Source of the DNA: Clostridium sp. CAG:343
GTDB taxonomy: Bacteria; Bacillota; Clostridia; TANB77; CAG-508
Assembly: GCA_000431335.1 (NCBI GenBank)
Contig: FR888065.1
Coordinates: forward strand, 1-39,067
DNA length: 39,067 bases
Direction of reading: 5' to 3'
Part shown: piece by piece, positions 7,236 through 15,007 of the stretch
Numbering within the stretch: position 1 is the stretch's first letter
Layout of the letters: every line of letters begins with the position of its first letter
The notes under the pieces: model-generated
Seen by the model: the letters and a program-made list of their open reading frames with translations, nothing else
Databases searched by the model: none
Told to the model about the DNA's origin: nothing
Position numbers and translations under genes: made by a program

Positions 7236-8384
7236 ATGAAAATAAAAGTAATTGCCTCAACAAAAGTAGGATATAAAATGCCAAAAGAAGAAGCTATAGA
7301 TTTTTCAGGTAAAGAAGCTGGAATTTGCTATTTACCAGATGATTTGGAAAAATTATTTGGAGAAGATAAAGAAAAAACATTAAAAAGAGCACAAAGAACA
7401 TTGAAATCTGGTCATCATAGTGTATTTGGACATCCAACATATAATTTGACATTAGAAGGAATTCCAAAAATACTAGCTATGATATTAAATAATGAAAAAG
7501 TATACAATACTTCTGAAAAATCAGCAAGATATACTAAAATGAACCCATCAAAAGAAGAAAAGGAATTATACGAAAAATGGATTAATATTTATAAAGAAAA
7601 GATATCAGTAGAATATCCAAAAATAGATGAAAAAAGGGTAGAAAAATTAGCACAAGAAAATGCAAGATATTTAATTAGCATATTTACGCCAGCAACAATA
7701 ATGGGGTATACAGTGAATTTTTGTCAATTAAATTATATTGTTCATTGGTTTGAAGATTATATTAAAAAAGAGGAAGATAATACTTTTTCAAAAAAATTAA
7801 AACCTGTACTACAAGAATTTATAGAACAGGTGAAGGATTTGACTGTTGAAGAATTAAATTCAGATGTAAAAAAGCGTACGATATCACTATTTGCTAAAAG
7901 AAAAGAAAGAAAAGAAGAGTTTGGAGAAAATTATTGTACAACATATTTAGCAAGTTTTGCACAATTAGCACAAGCACAAAGACATAGAACACTTAGTTAT
8001 GAGATGTCATTGTTAGAAAATGCAAAATACTATGTGCCACCAATTATAAGAGGAACAGAATTAGAAAAAGAATGGCTAAAAGATATATCTTCATTAGAAG
8101 ATTACTATCCACAGGGAATGTTAATTCAAGTAAATGAAAGAGGAACATTTGAAAATTTTATATTAAAATGTGAAGAACGTTTATGTGGAGCAGCTCAACT
8201 TGAAATTATGGATCAAACTAAAATTATAATGCAAAAATATTTAGAAAAAACAAAAGAAAGTGCTCCTGAAATTTATAATGAATTGTTACCATATTCAAAA
8301 GGAGCAAGATGCACATTTCCAGGGTGGAAATGCACAGCACCATGTGTGTTTGGAGCAAAAGATGCAATGAAAAGAAAAATATAG
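7236..8384 (+). CDS. Divergent FAD-dependent thymidylate synthase (ThyX-like), double-length
   Basis: ThyX makes dTMP from dUMP using FAD and methylene-tetrahydrofolate. At 382 aa this protein is much longer than a usual ThyX (about 220-260 aa). The N-terminal half has ThyX-like elements, SGHHSVFGHPTYNLTLEGI and SEKSARYTKM, but the RHR expected between them is replaced by NNEKVY. The second half has the R249-H250-R251 triplet followed by TLSYEMS, one residue shorter than the canonical RHR-x7-S motif. It also has AQLEIMDQT, which matches the C-terminal AQxEIR region. It looks like two ThyX-type halves with the signature split between them. The downstream folA supports a folate/thymidylate role. 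I am confident of superfamily membership and less sure of activity. Confidence 0.75.
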   Translation: MKIKVIASTKVGYKMPKEEAIDFSGKEAGICYLPDDLEKLFGEDKEKTLKRAQRTLKSGHHSVFGHPTYNLTLEGIPKILAMILNNEKVYNTSEKSARYTKMNPSKEEKELYEKWINIYKEKISVEYPKIDEKRVEKLAQENARYLISIFTPATIMGYTVNFCQLNYIVHWFEDYIKKEEDNTFSKKLKPVLQEFIEQVKDLTVEELNSDVKKRTISLFAKRKERKEEFGENYCTTYLASFAQLAQAQRHRTLSYEMSLLENAKYYVPPIIRGTELEKEWLKDISSLEDYYPQGMLIQVNERGTFENFILKCEERLCGAAQLEIMDQTKIIMQKYLEKTKESAPEIYNELLPYSKGARCTFPGWKCTAPCVFGAKDAMKRKI

Positions 8385-8403
8385 AAATTAAAGGAGAAAA
8401 AAG

Positions 8404-8892
8404 ATGTTAAGTATAATAGTAGCAAAAGCAAAAAATAATATAATAGGAAAAGATAATAAAATGATATGGCATTTACCAGAGGATTTAAAGCATTTTAAAG
8501 AGTTAACAACTGGACATGCAATTATAATGGGAAGAAAAACTTTTGAGTCATTAGGCAAAGTATTACCAGATAGAAAGCACATTGTTTTTACTCAAAATCC
8601 GGATTTTAAAGTAAATGATAATAATGTAGAAATTGTTCATTCTTTGTTACAAATTCAAGATTTAATTGAAGGAGAAGAAGAGGCTTTCATAATTGGAGGA
8701 GCTATGATTTATAATTTTCTAATGCCATATGTAAAGAAAATGTATGTAACAGAAATTAAAGAAGAGTTTGAGGGAGATGCATTTTTTCCTAAAATTAGTG
8801 AAAATACATGGAAAGAGACAAGCAGAGAAAAAGGAATAAAAGATGAAGAAAATCCTTTAGATTATGAATTTGTTACTTATGAGAGAATTTAA
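8404..8892 (+). CDS. folA: Dihydrofolate reductase
   Basis: NADPH-dependent reduction of dihydrofolate to tetrahydrofolate. The 162-aa product has the family pattern: LSIIVAKAKNNIIGKDNKMIWHLPEDLKHFK with the acidic active-site residue in PEDL, IIMGRKTFESLG for NADPH binding, the PDRKHIVFT segment, and FIIGGAMIYNFLMP. The ribosome binding site AAAGGAGA precedes the ATG. It follows the thyX-like gene by 19 bp in one operon. Pairing DHFR with a ThyX-type enzyme is less usual than with ThyA, because ThyX does not oxidise tetrahydrofolate to dihydrofolate. Confidence 0.96.
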   Translation: MLSIIVAKAKNNIIGKDNKMIWHLPEDLKHFKELTTGHAIIMGRKTFESLGKVLPDRKHIVFTQNPDFKVNDNNVEIVHSLLQIQDLIEGEEEAFIIGGAMIYNFLMPYVKKMYVTEIKEEFEGDAFFPKISENTWKETSREKGIKDEENPLDYEFVTYERI

Positions 8893-8913
8893 TAATATAA
8901 TAAATATTTTATA

Positions 8914-8971
8914 AGCTTTTGGTTAAACTAAAAATGTTAAAAAGGAGATTAATATGTTTAAACCAAAAGCT
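8914..8971 (+). promoter_or_regulatory. Hairpin enclosing the ribosome binding site and start of the splB-like gene
   Basis: AGCTTTTGGTT (8914-8924) is perfectly complementary to AACCAAAAGCT (8961-8971). Pairing continues as AAAC (8925-8928) with GTTT (8956-8959) after one bulged A. The loop of about 27 nt holds the ribosome binding site AAAGGAGA and most of the start codon. In mRNA this would be a 15-bp stem that closes on the initiation region, suggesting translational control. Confidence 0.6.
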
Positions 8972-9952
8972 ATTTATTTTGAAAATAAAATTTTAGAATA
9001 TCCATTAGGAAAAAAATTAATGGAAAAATATAAAGAAATTCCAAAAATAGAAATTGAAAATCACAATAATATAGAAGAAATGAGGAAAAAGGAAAATAAA
9101 GAATTTCCAAATATGAAAAGAAATCTAATTATTGGTATTAGGAAAACACATAAATTCGTAGAAAATCACAAAACATCAGATTATTTGGTGCCATATACTT
9201 CTTCTGGTTGTACAGCTTCATGTATGTATTGCTATTTAGTGTGTAATTATAATAAATGTGCTTATTTAAGACTATTTGTTAATAGAGAACAAATGTTAGA
9301 AGAAATAATTAAAACATCAGAAAAAGCAGATAGAGATTTGACTTTTGAAATTGGTAGTAATAGTGATTTAGTATTAGAAAATACAATTACAGGAAATTTG
9401 CCATGGACTATTGAAAATTTTAAAAATGCTTCTAAAGGATATCTAACATTTCCTACAAAATTTGATATGATAGATGATTTGCTAACATTGGATCATCAAG
9501 GAAGAGTAATTATTAGAATGAGTGTTAATCCAGAAGAAATAATTAATAAAGTTGAATTTGGTACTTCTAGATTAAAAGGAAGAATTGAAGCAATTAATAA
9601 ACTAAAAGAAGCGGGATATAAAATAGGAATATTAATTGCACCAGTTATTTTAGTAGATAATTGGAAACAATTATACTCAGAATTAATTAAAAGATTAAAT
9701 GAAGAATTATCAGAAAAAGTAAAAAGTGATGTGTTTTTTGAAATTATTTTTATGACATATAGTTATGTTCATACAAAGATAAATGAAGAAGCTTTTCCAA
9801 ATGCAATAAATCTATACAATGAAAAAATTATGACAGGACGAGGAAGAGGAAAGTATAGGTATAAAAATGATATAAGAAAAGAAGGCGAAAATTTTTTACG
9901 AGAACAAATGAATAAGTATTTTTCAAATAATACAATTGAGTATATAGTATAA
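8954..9952 (+). CDS. splB: Spore photoproduct lyase-family radical SAM protein
   Basis: SplB repairs the thymine dimer 'spore photoproduct' on germination, using a SAM radical. The 332-aa length, the N-terminal FKPKAIYFE, the C86-x3-C90-x2-C93 cluster in SSGCTASCMYCYL, YLRLFVN, and the TFEIGSNSDLVLEN segment match this family. Two features are odd. The position that I align with the H-atom-donating Cys141 of B. subtilis SplB (AACTSD, from memory) is serine here (S135). Two extra cysteines (C97, C102) follow the cluster. It may be a variant lyase or a paralogue with another substrate. The spore genes elsewhere in the window support a spore role. The translation start is enclosed in a strong hairpin. 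Confidence 0.82.
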   Translation: MFKPKAIYFENKILEYPLGKKLMEKYKEIPKIEIENHNNIEEMRKKENKEFPNMKRNLIIGIRKTHKFVENHKTSDYLVPYTSSGCTASCMYCYLVCNYNKCAYLRLFVNREQMLEEIIKTSEKADRDLTFEIGSNSDLVLENTITGNLPWTIENFKNASKGYLTFPTKFDMIDDLLTLDHQGRVIIRMSVNPEEIINKVEFGTSRLKGRIEAINKLKEAGYKIGILIAPVILVDNWKQLYSELIKRLNEELSEKVKSDVFFEIIFMTYSYVHTKINEEAFPNAINLYNEKIMTGRGRGKYRYKNDIRKEGENFLREQMNKYFSNNTIEYIV

Positions 9953-9986
9953 AAAATACAAAAAATGGAATTTTTTTCAAAAAAGC

Positions 9987-10015
9987 TTGACATAATTGAT
10001 TAAAAATTGTATAAT
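9987..10015 (+). promoter_or_regulatory. Consensus SigA promoter of an sRNA gene
   Basis: Perfect TTGACA (9987-9992) and perfect TATAAT (10010-10015) with a 17-bp spacer. No open reading frame follows before a terminator at 10098-10135. Confidence 0.85.
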
Positions 10016-10021
10016 AAAAAT

Positions 10022-10135
10022 ACAATATGCATTAAAAAGCATTTTGTGTAAAACCAGCAAAAACATATCCATATCAAACACATAATTCAATGCTGGTCTC
10101 CAAACATTTTATTATTAAGTGTTTGGAGTTTTTTT
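10022..10135 (+). ncRNA. Candidate small noncoding RNA, about 115 nt
   Basis: A consensus promoter is followed within about 115 bp by a strong intrinsic terminator, with no ribosome binding site or coding frame between them. The predicted transcript can form a 5' hairpin (ATGC/GCAT around 10027-10044), a second stem ACCAGCA (10053-10059) with TGCTGGT (10091-10097) closing a 31-nt A-rich loop, and a terminator stem CTCCAAACA with TGTTTGGAG directly stacked on it. The downstream ABC gene has its own promoter at 10186-10214, so this is probably an independent RNA rather than a leader. A transcription attenuator for the ABC genes is the alternative. It does not match any RNA family I know, including 6S, SRP RNA, tmRNA and T-box. 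Confidence 0.7.
10098..10135 (+). terminator. Rho-independent terminator of the small RNA
   Basis: CTCCAAACA and TGTTTGGAG pair perfectly over 9 bp around a 13-nt loop and are followed by seven T. Confidence 0.9.
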
Positions 10136-10185
10136 ATATTAAAAAATAAAAATGAAAAATATAAGATTAGTATAAATTATATGGC

Positions 10186-10214
10186 TTTTCAATTTGTTTA
10201 ATGTATGATATAAT
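10186..10214 (+). promoter_or_regulatory. Extended -10 promoter of the ABC transporter genes
   Basis: TTTTCA (10186-10191), a 17-bp spacer and TGATATAAT (TATAAT at 10209-10214), 33 bp upstream of the ATPase start. Confidence 0.6.
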
Positions 10215-10247
10215 ATACACATAAAATAAAAAAAGGAAGAGATTTAG

Positions 10248-10946
<699 letters not shown>

Positions 10947-10949
<3 letters not shown>

Positions 10950-10978
10950 GACAAGAGGGACAGGTCTTTTTTGTCTCA
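10947..10978 (+). repeat. 32-bp dispersed palindromic repeat, copy 3 (left arm of inverted pair)
   Basis: Begins TGAGACAA and ends TTGTCTCA, complementary 8-bp ends around the core GGGACAGGTC. It is the exact reverse complement of the copy at 11023-11054. It overlaps the stop codon of the ABC ATPase gene. Confidence 0.9.
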
Positions 10979-11022
10979 TAATTGAGCAGAAAAATGAAAA
11001 AATAATAAGAAACAATAAATAA

Positions 11023-11054
11023 TGAGACAAAAAAGACCTGTCCCTCTTGTCTCA
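11023..11054 (-). repeat. 32-bp dispersed palindromic repeat, copy 4 (right arm of inverted pair)
   Basis: Identical over 32 of 32 bases to the reverse complement of 10947-10978, with 44 bp between them. It ends one base before the ribosome binding site GAGAGGAG of the permease gene. Confidence 0.9.
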
Positions 11055-11068
11055 TGAGAGGAGAAAAA

Positions 11069-14000
11069 ATGAAGAGTGCTTTATTAAAAGATAGTATAAA
11101 AGAAATAAAAAATACATATAAGCGATTTTTGTCTATATTAGTAATGGCTTTTTTAGGTGTTGGTTTTTTTGCTGGGATGAGAGCAGCTTCACCAGATATG
11201 GTAGATACTATTGATCAGTATTATAAAGAAAGTCAGGTATATGACATTAAAATATTATCTACTTTAGGATTAACAAATGATGATATAGATGCTCTTTCTG
11301 AAATAGATGAAATAGAAAACACAGTGGGAACATATGAAACTGAAGGTAAAATAGAAATTGATAATAAAGAAATTATTACTAAAATTATGAGCGTAGAAAA
11401 ATTGAATAAACCAATTTTATTGCAAGGAAATCTTCCTAAGACACAGAACGAGTGTGTTGTAGAAGATAGTTTTTTGACCGCTAACCATAAATCTATTGGA
11501 GATACTATTGAAGTTGAAGCAGAGAAAACAAAAAATGACGAAGGAGAAGAGGTTGAATATTTAAATAAAAATATTTTAAAAATTGTAGGAACGGTAAAAA
11601 GTCCTTTATATATTTCAAGAGATAGAGGAACTAGTAGTTTAGGTTCTGGAAAAATTGATTATTATATTTATGTACCTAAAGAAAATATTAAAGCAAATGA
11701 AATTTATACTAATATATACATAAAATTAAAAAATAGTGAGAATTATACAACTTCTAGTGAAAAATATGAAGAATATATTGCAGAAGTGAAAGAAAAAATA
11801 GAGGCTATTAAAGAAGAAAGAGAAAAAGCAAGACATGATAAATTGGTAGATATTGCGACAAGAAAAGTAAAAGAAGCAGAAGAAAAATTAAATGAGAATA
11901 AGCAAAATGCACAACAACAAATAGAAGAAGCTAAGCAAGAAATAGAAAATGGAAAGAATAAAATTGAAAAAGCAGAGGTTAAGTTGAATAGTAGTAAAAA
12001 AGAGGCTGATACAAAATTTAAAAGTGCTTATAATCAAATACAGATGGCTAAAGAATCTATATTTCAGAATGAAACTCAACTAAACCAAAAAGAACAAGAA
12101 GCAGGTCAACAAATAACTGAATTAGAAATAAAAAAACAAGAATTACAAACACAATTTGATACTATTGAAAATAACTTGACACAACTTGAAACACAATATA
12201 ATCAAATTAAAGATAATCCGAATATTTCAGAAGAACAGAAACAAATGTTGGAAAACAAAATACAAATGTTAAAACAATCGAAACAAACAATAAAAGCAGG
12301 AATTGAACAAATTAATAATGGAATAACAACAGGTAAACAAGAAATAGAAAATGCAAAGACACAATTACAAAATGCAAAAAATGAGTTAACAAAAAAAGAA
12401 AAACAATATGAAGCAACGAAAACTGCTACTTATAGTAGTTTAGAAAATGCAAAAATAGAGATTGAAAAATCAAAAACAGAGTTAGAAAAAGGAGAAAAAG
12501 AGCTAGAAGAAAAACAAGAAGAATTTAAAGATAAAATAGCAGATGCAGAGTCAAAATTAATTGATAGTAGAGAAAAAATTGCCAATATAGAAAATCCAAC
12601 ATGGTATGTTTTAGATCGATATAGTAATACAGGTTATAATAGCTTTATACAAGACACTGAAAGTATTGAAAATATATCAAAAGTATTTCCAATTGTATTT
12701 TTTATGGTAGCATTGCTAATTTCACTAACTTCTATGACAAGGATGGTAGAAGAACAAAGAACTCAAATAGGAACACTTAAAGCACTTGGATACAATAAAC
12801 TCCAGATTGCTAGTAAATATGTTATCTATGCTGGGTTAGCTTGTGTTATAGGTGGAGTACTAGGAATGAGTGTGGGATTTGTTTTATTACCTCAAATTAT
12901 CTGGACGATGTATCAAATGATGTATCAAATGACAGACAACATACATATTAGTTTTAATATAATAATTGGTGGAATGGGGCTTTTATTGATTTGCGTATGC
13001 ATTATTGGTGCAACTATATATGCAGTTTTAAAAGAATTAGTTCAAACACCATCTACTTTAATGAGACCAAAAGCACCTAAAATGGGAAAAAGAGTATTAC
13101 TAGAGAAAATACCATTTATTTGGAAAAGATTAAGTTTTTCTCAAAAGGTAACAGTAAGAAATATTTTTCGATATAAAAAAAGATTTTTAATGACAATTAT
13201 CGGAATTTTAGGATGTACAGCACTAATTGTGGTAGGTTTCGGAGTTAGAGATTCAATTCGATGTATTATGCCAAACCAATTTGAAAAGGTGTTTAACTAT
13301 GACATGCAAATAGGGCTAAAAAACGGATTAGAGGATGAGCAAAAACAAAAATATATTATAAGTTTACAAGAAAAAACAGAATTAGAAAAAGTAGTGGAAA
13401 CTTATATGACTTCTAATATAGCGAAAAATCAAGAAAACGAAGAAGACGTACAAATCATTGTACCAAAAGAACCAAAAGATTTGGATGAAGTAATAAATTT
13501 AACAGATGTAAAAACAGGAGAAAAGGTACAATTAGAAGAAAATGCAATATGTTTAACAGATAAGGTAGCTGAATTATTAAATGTTAAGCAAGGTGATACG
13601 ATTACTTTAAAAGACAGCAAAGATAAGGAAAGGCAAGTAAAAATTTCTAATATAGTAGAAAATTACGTATATCATTATGTTTATATGTCAAGAATTACTT
13701 ATGAAAATTTGTATGGAGAAAATTATAATACAAATATGTTATTTACTAAAAATAATAATTTAAGTGAAGAACAAGAAACAAATTTAGCAACTGAGATTAT
13801 GAACCAAAGTGAAGTTGCAAGTATTAGCAGAAATTCTTCTATTATGAATTTATTAGATGATACAATGAAATCTTTAAATTATGTGGTAATTATCCTAATT
13901 GTATCAGCTGGATTACTTGCGTTTGTGGTATTATATAATTTATCTAATGTTAATATTAGTGAGAGAATAAGAGAACTTGCAACAATTAAAGTACTAGGAT

Positions 14001-14276
14001 TTTATGATAAAGAAGTATATTCTTACGTGACAAGAGAAACTGTTATATTAACTGCCATTGGAATTGTATTAGGGCTAATCGGCGGATATTTTTTAAATTA
14101 CTTTATTATACGGAACTTGTGAAATTAATATGTTACGATTTGCTAAAATAATACAACCAATAAGTTATGTGTATGCTACATTGATAACGATTGGATTTAC
14201 GATAATTGTGAATATTGTGACTTATTTTGCTTTGAAGAAAATTGATATGATAGAAAGTTTGAAAAGTGTGGAGTAA
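11069..14276 (+). CDS. FtsX/MacB-family ABC permease with long coiled coil, interrupted by one +1 frameshift at CGG
   Basis: Permease partner of the preceding ATPase. From ATG 11069 (ribosome binding site GAGAGGAG) the protein has an N-terminal membrane segment, an extracellular domain, a long Glu/Lys/Gln-rich coiled coil (about residues 237-509), an FtsX core with several helices (from about 537), a second extracellular domain and a C-terminal FtsX core. The zero frame stops at 14120-14122 right after ...YFLNYFII, with codons ATA CGG AAC TTG TGA. Shifting +1 at CGG (14111-14113) restores ...TCEINMLRFAKIIQPISYVY, a last transmembrane helix and the family-typical end KKIDMIESLKSVE, with the stop at 14274-14276. 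The restored protein is about 1068 aa. It is either a programmed or codon-induced frameshift or a decayed gene. The first 1017 residues are intact. Confidence 0.88.
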
Positions 14277-14353
14277 AAAAGTTAATGAAGAAGAAGGAGT
14301 TGCTAGTATGGCACAATTTGAGAAGTTTTTTATTCAAATAAAAGAAAAAATAC

Positions 14354-14382
14354 TTGCAATTTATTACTAAATATAGTACAAT
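14354..14382 (+). promoter_or_regulatory. SigA-type promoter for rpsO
   Basis: TTGCAA (14354-14359) and TACAAT (14377-14382) with a 17-bp spacer, about 100 bp upstream of rpsO, leaving an untranslated leader of about 95 nt. Confidence 0.7.
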
Positions 14383-14388
14383 AGGTAT

Positions 14389-14475
14389 GTCAAAAAAACA
14401 GACCTTTTACTTAGCTTTAAGATTAGCACCTAAACTTTGAGCTCAGTTTAAGGAAAAGAAAAAATATTTAGGAGG
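14389..14475 (+). promoter_or_regulatory. Structured rpsO leader, possible S15 autoregulatory site
   Basis: The leader holds a short hairpin CTTA-GCTT-TAAG (14410-14421) and a stem CCTAAACT (14429-14436) with AGTTTAAGG (14445-14453, one bulged A) before the ribosome binding site AGGAGGTG. S15 is known to bind its own leader in several bacteria, each with a different fold. Assignment here is inference from position. Confidence 0.4.
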
Positions 14476-14484
14476 TGTAAACAC

Positions 14485-14748
14485 ATGACAAAGGAAAGAA
14501 AACAAGAAGTAATAAACACATATAAAAGAGAAGAAAAAGATACTGGTTCACCAGAAGTTCAAATAGCTCTTTTAACAGAAAGAATCAACGAATTAACAGA
14601 ACACTTAAAAGTACATAAAAAAGACAATCACTCAAGACGTGGTCTTTTAAAAATGGTTGGAAAAAGAAGAAATTTATTAAACTATTTAGCTAAAAAAGAC
14701 GTTAACAGATATAGAGAAATCGTTGAAAAATTAGGATTAAGAAAATAA
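14485..14748 (+). CDS. rpsO: 30S ribosomal protein S15
   Basis: The 87-aa product matches S15 throughout: TGSPEVQIALLTERINELTEHL, the HKKDNHSRRGLLKMVGKRR rRNA-binding block, and YREIVEKLGLRK at the C-terminus. S15 binds the central domain of 16S rRNA early in 30S assembly. A near-perfect ribosome binding site (AGGAGGTG) precedes the ATG. It is followed by a terminator and then pnp, the usual rpsO-pnp order. Confidence 0.98.
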   Translation: MTKERKQEVINTYKREEKDTGSPEVQIALLTERINELTEHLKVHKKDNHSRRGLLKMVGKRRNLLNYLAKKDVNRYREIVEKLGLRK

Positions 14749-14757
14749 ATTGACTGG

Positions 14758-14791
14758 TAAAAGCCTATGCTTATTTTAGCACGGGCTTTTA
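14758..14791 (+). terminator. Rho-independent terminator after rpsO
   Basis: TAAAAGCC with GGCTTTTA, plus inner TGC/GCA pairing. The T-run is short (TTTT), so read-through into pnp is plausible. Confidence 0.75.
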
Positions 14792-14896
14792 TCAAGAAAA
14801 ATCTTATTAAAAATGTCAAGTAAGAAATTTAGGTAAGTAGCTTGTATAATGTATTATTAATACTAATATATTATAGAGGTTACAATCTAAATAAAC

Positions 14897-14926
14897 TTGA
14901 CAGAATATAGGTGCAAAAAATATATG
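14897..14926 (+). promoter_or_regulatory. Probable promoter for pnp
   Basis: A perfect TTGACA (14897-14902) is followed after 17-18 bp by ATATAT/TATATG. The -10 is weak. The pnp start is about 80 bp further on. Confidence 0.5.
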
Positions 14927-15007
14927 AGCCATAAAAATTATTTTATGGAAAAATTAATATTGAAATAAAAATAAAATTGTATCAATATTAGTAAAAAGGA
15001 GGAAAAT

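Noticed and set aside
14308..14370. Possible 20-codon gene (MAQFEKFFIQIKEKILAIYY) after AAGGAG
   Set aside because: It is too short to judge, has no recognisable homology, and overlaps the rpsO -35 region. It may be chance.
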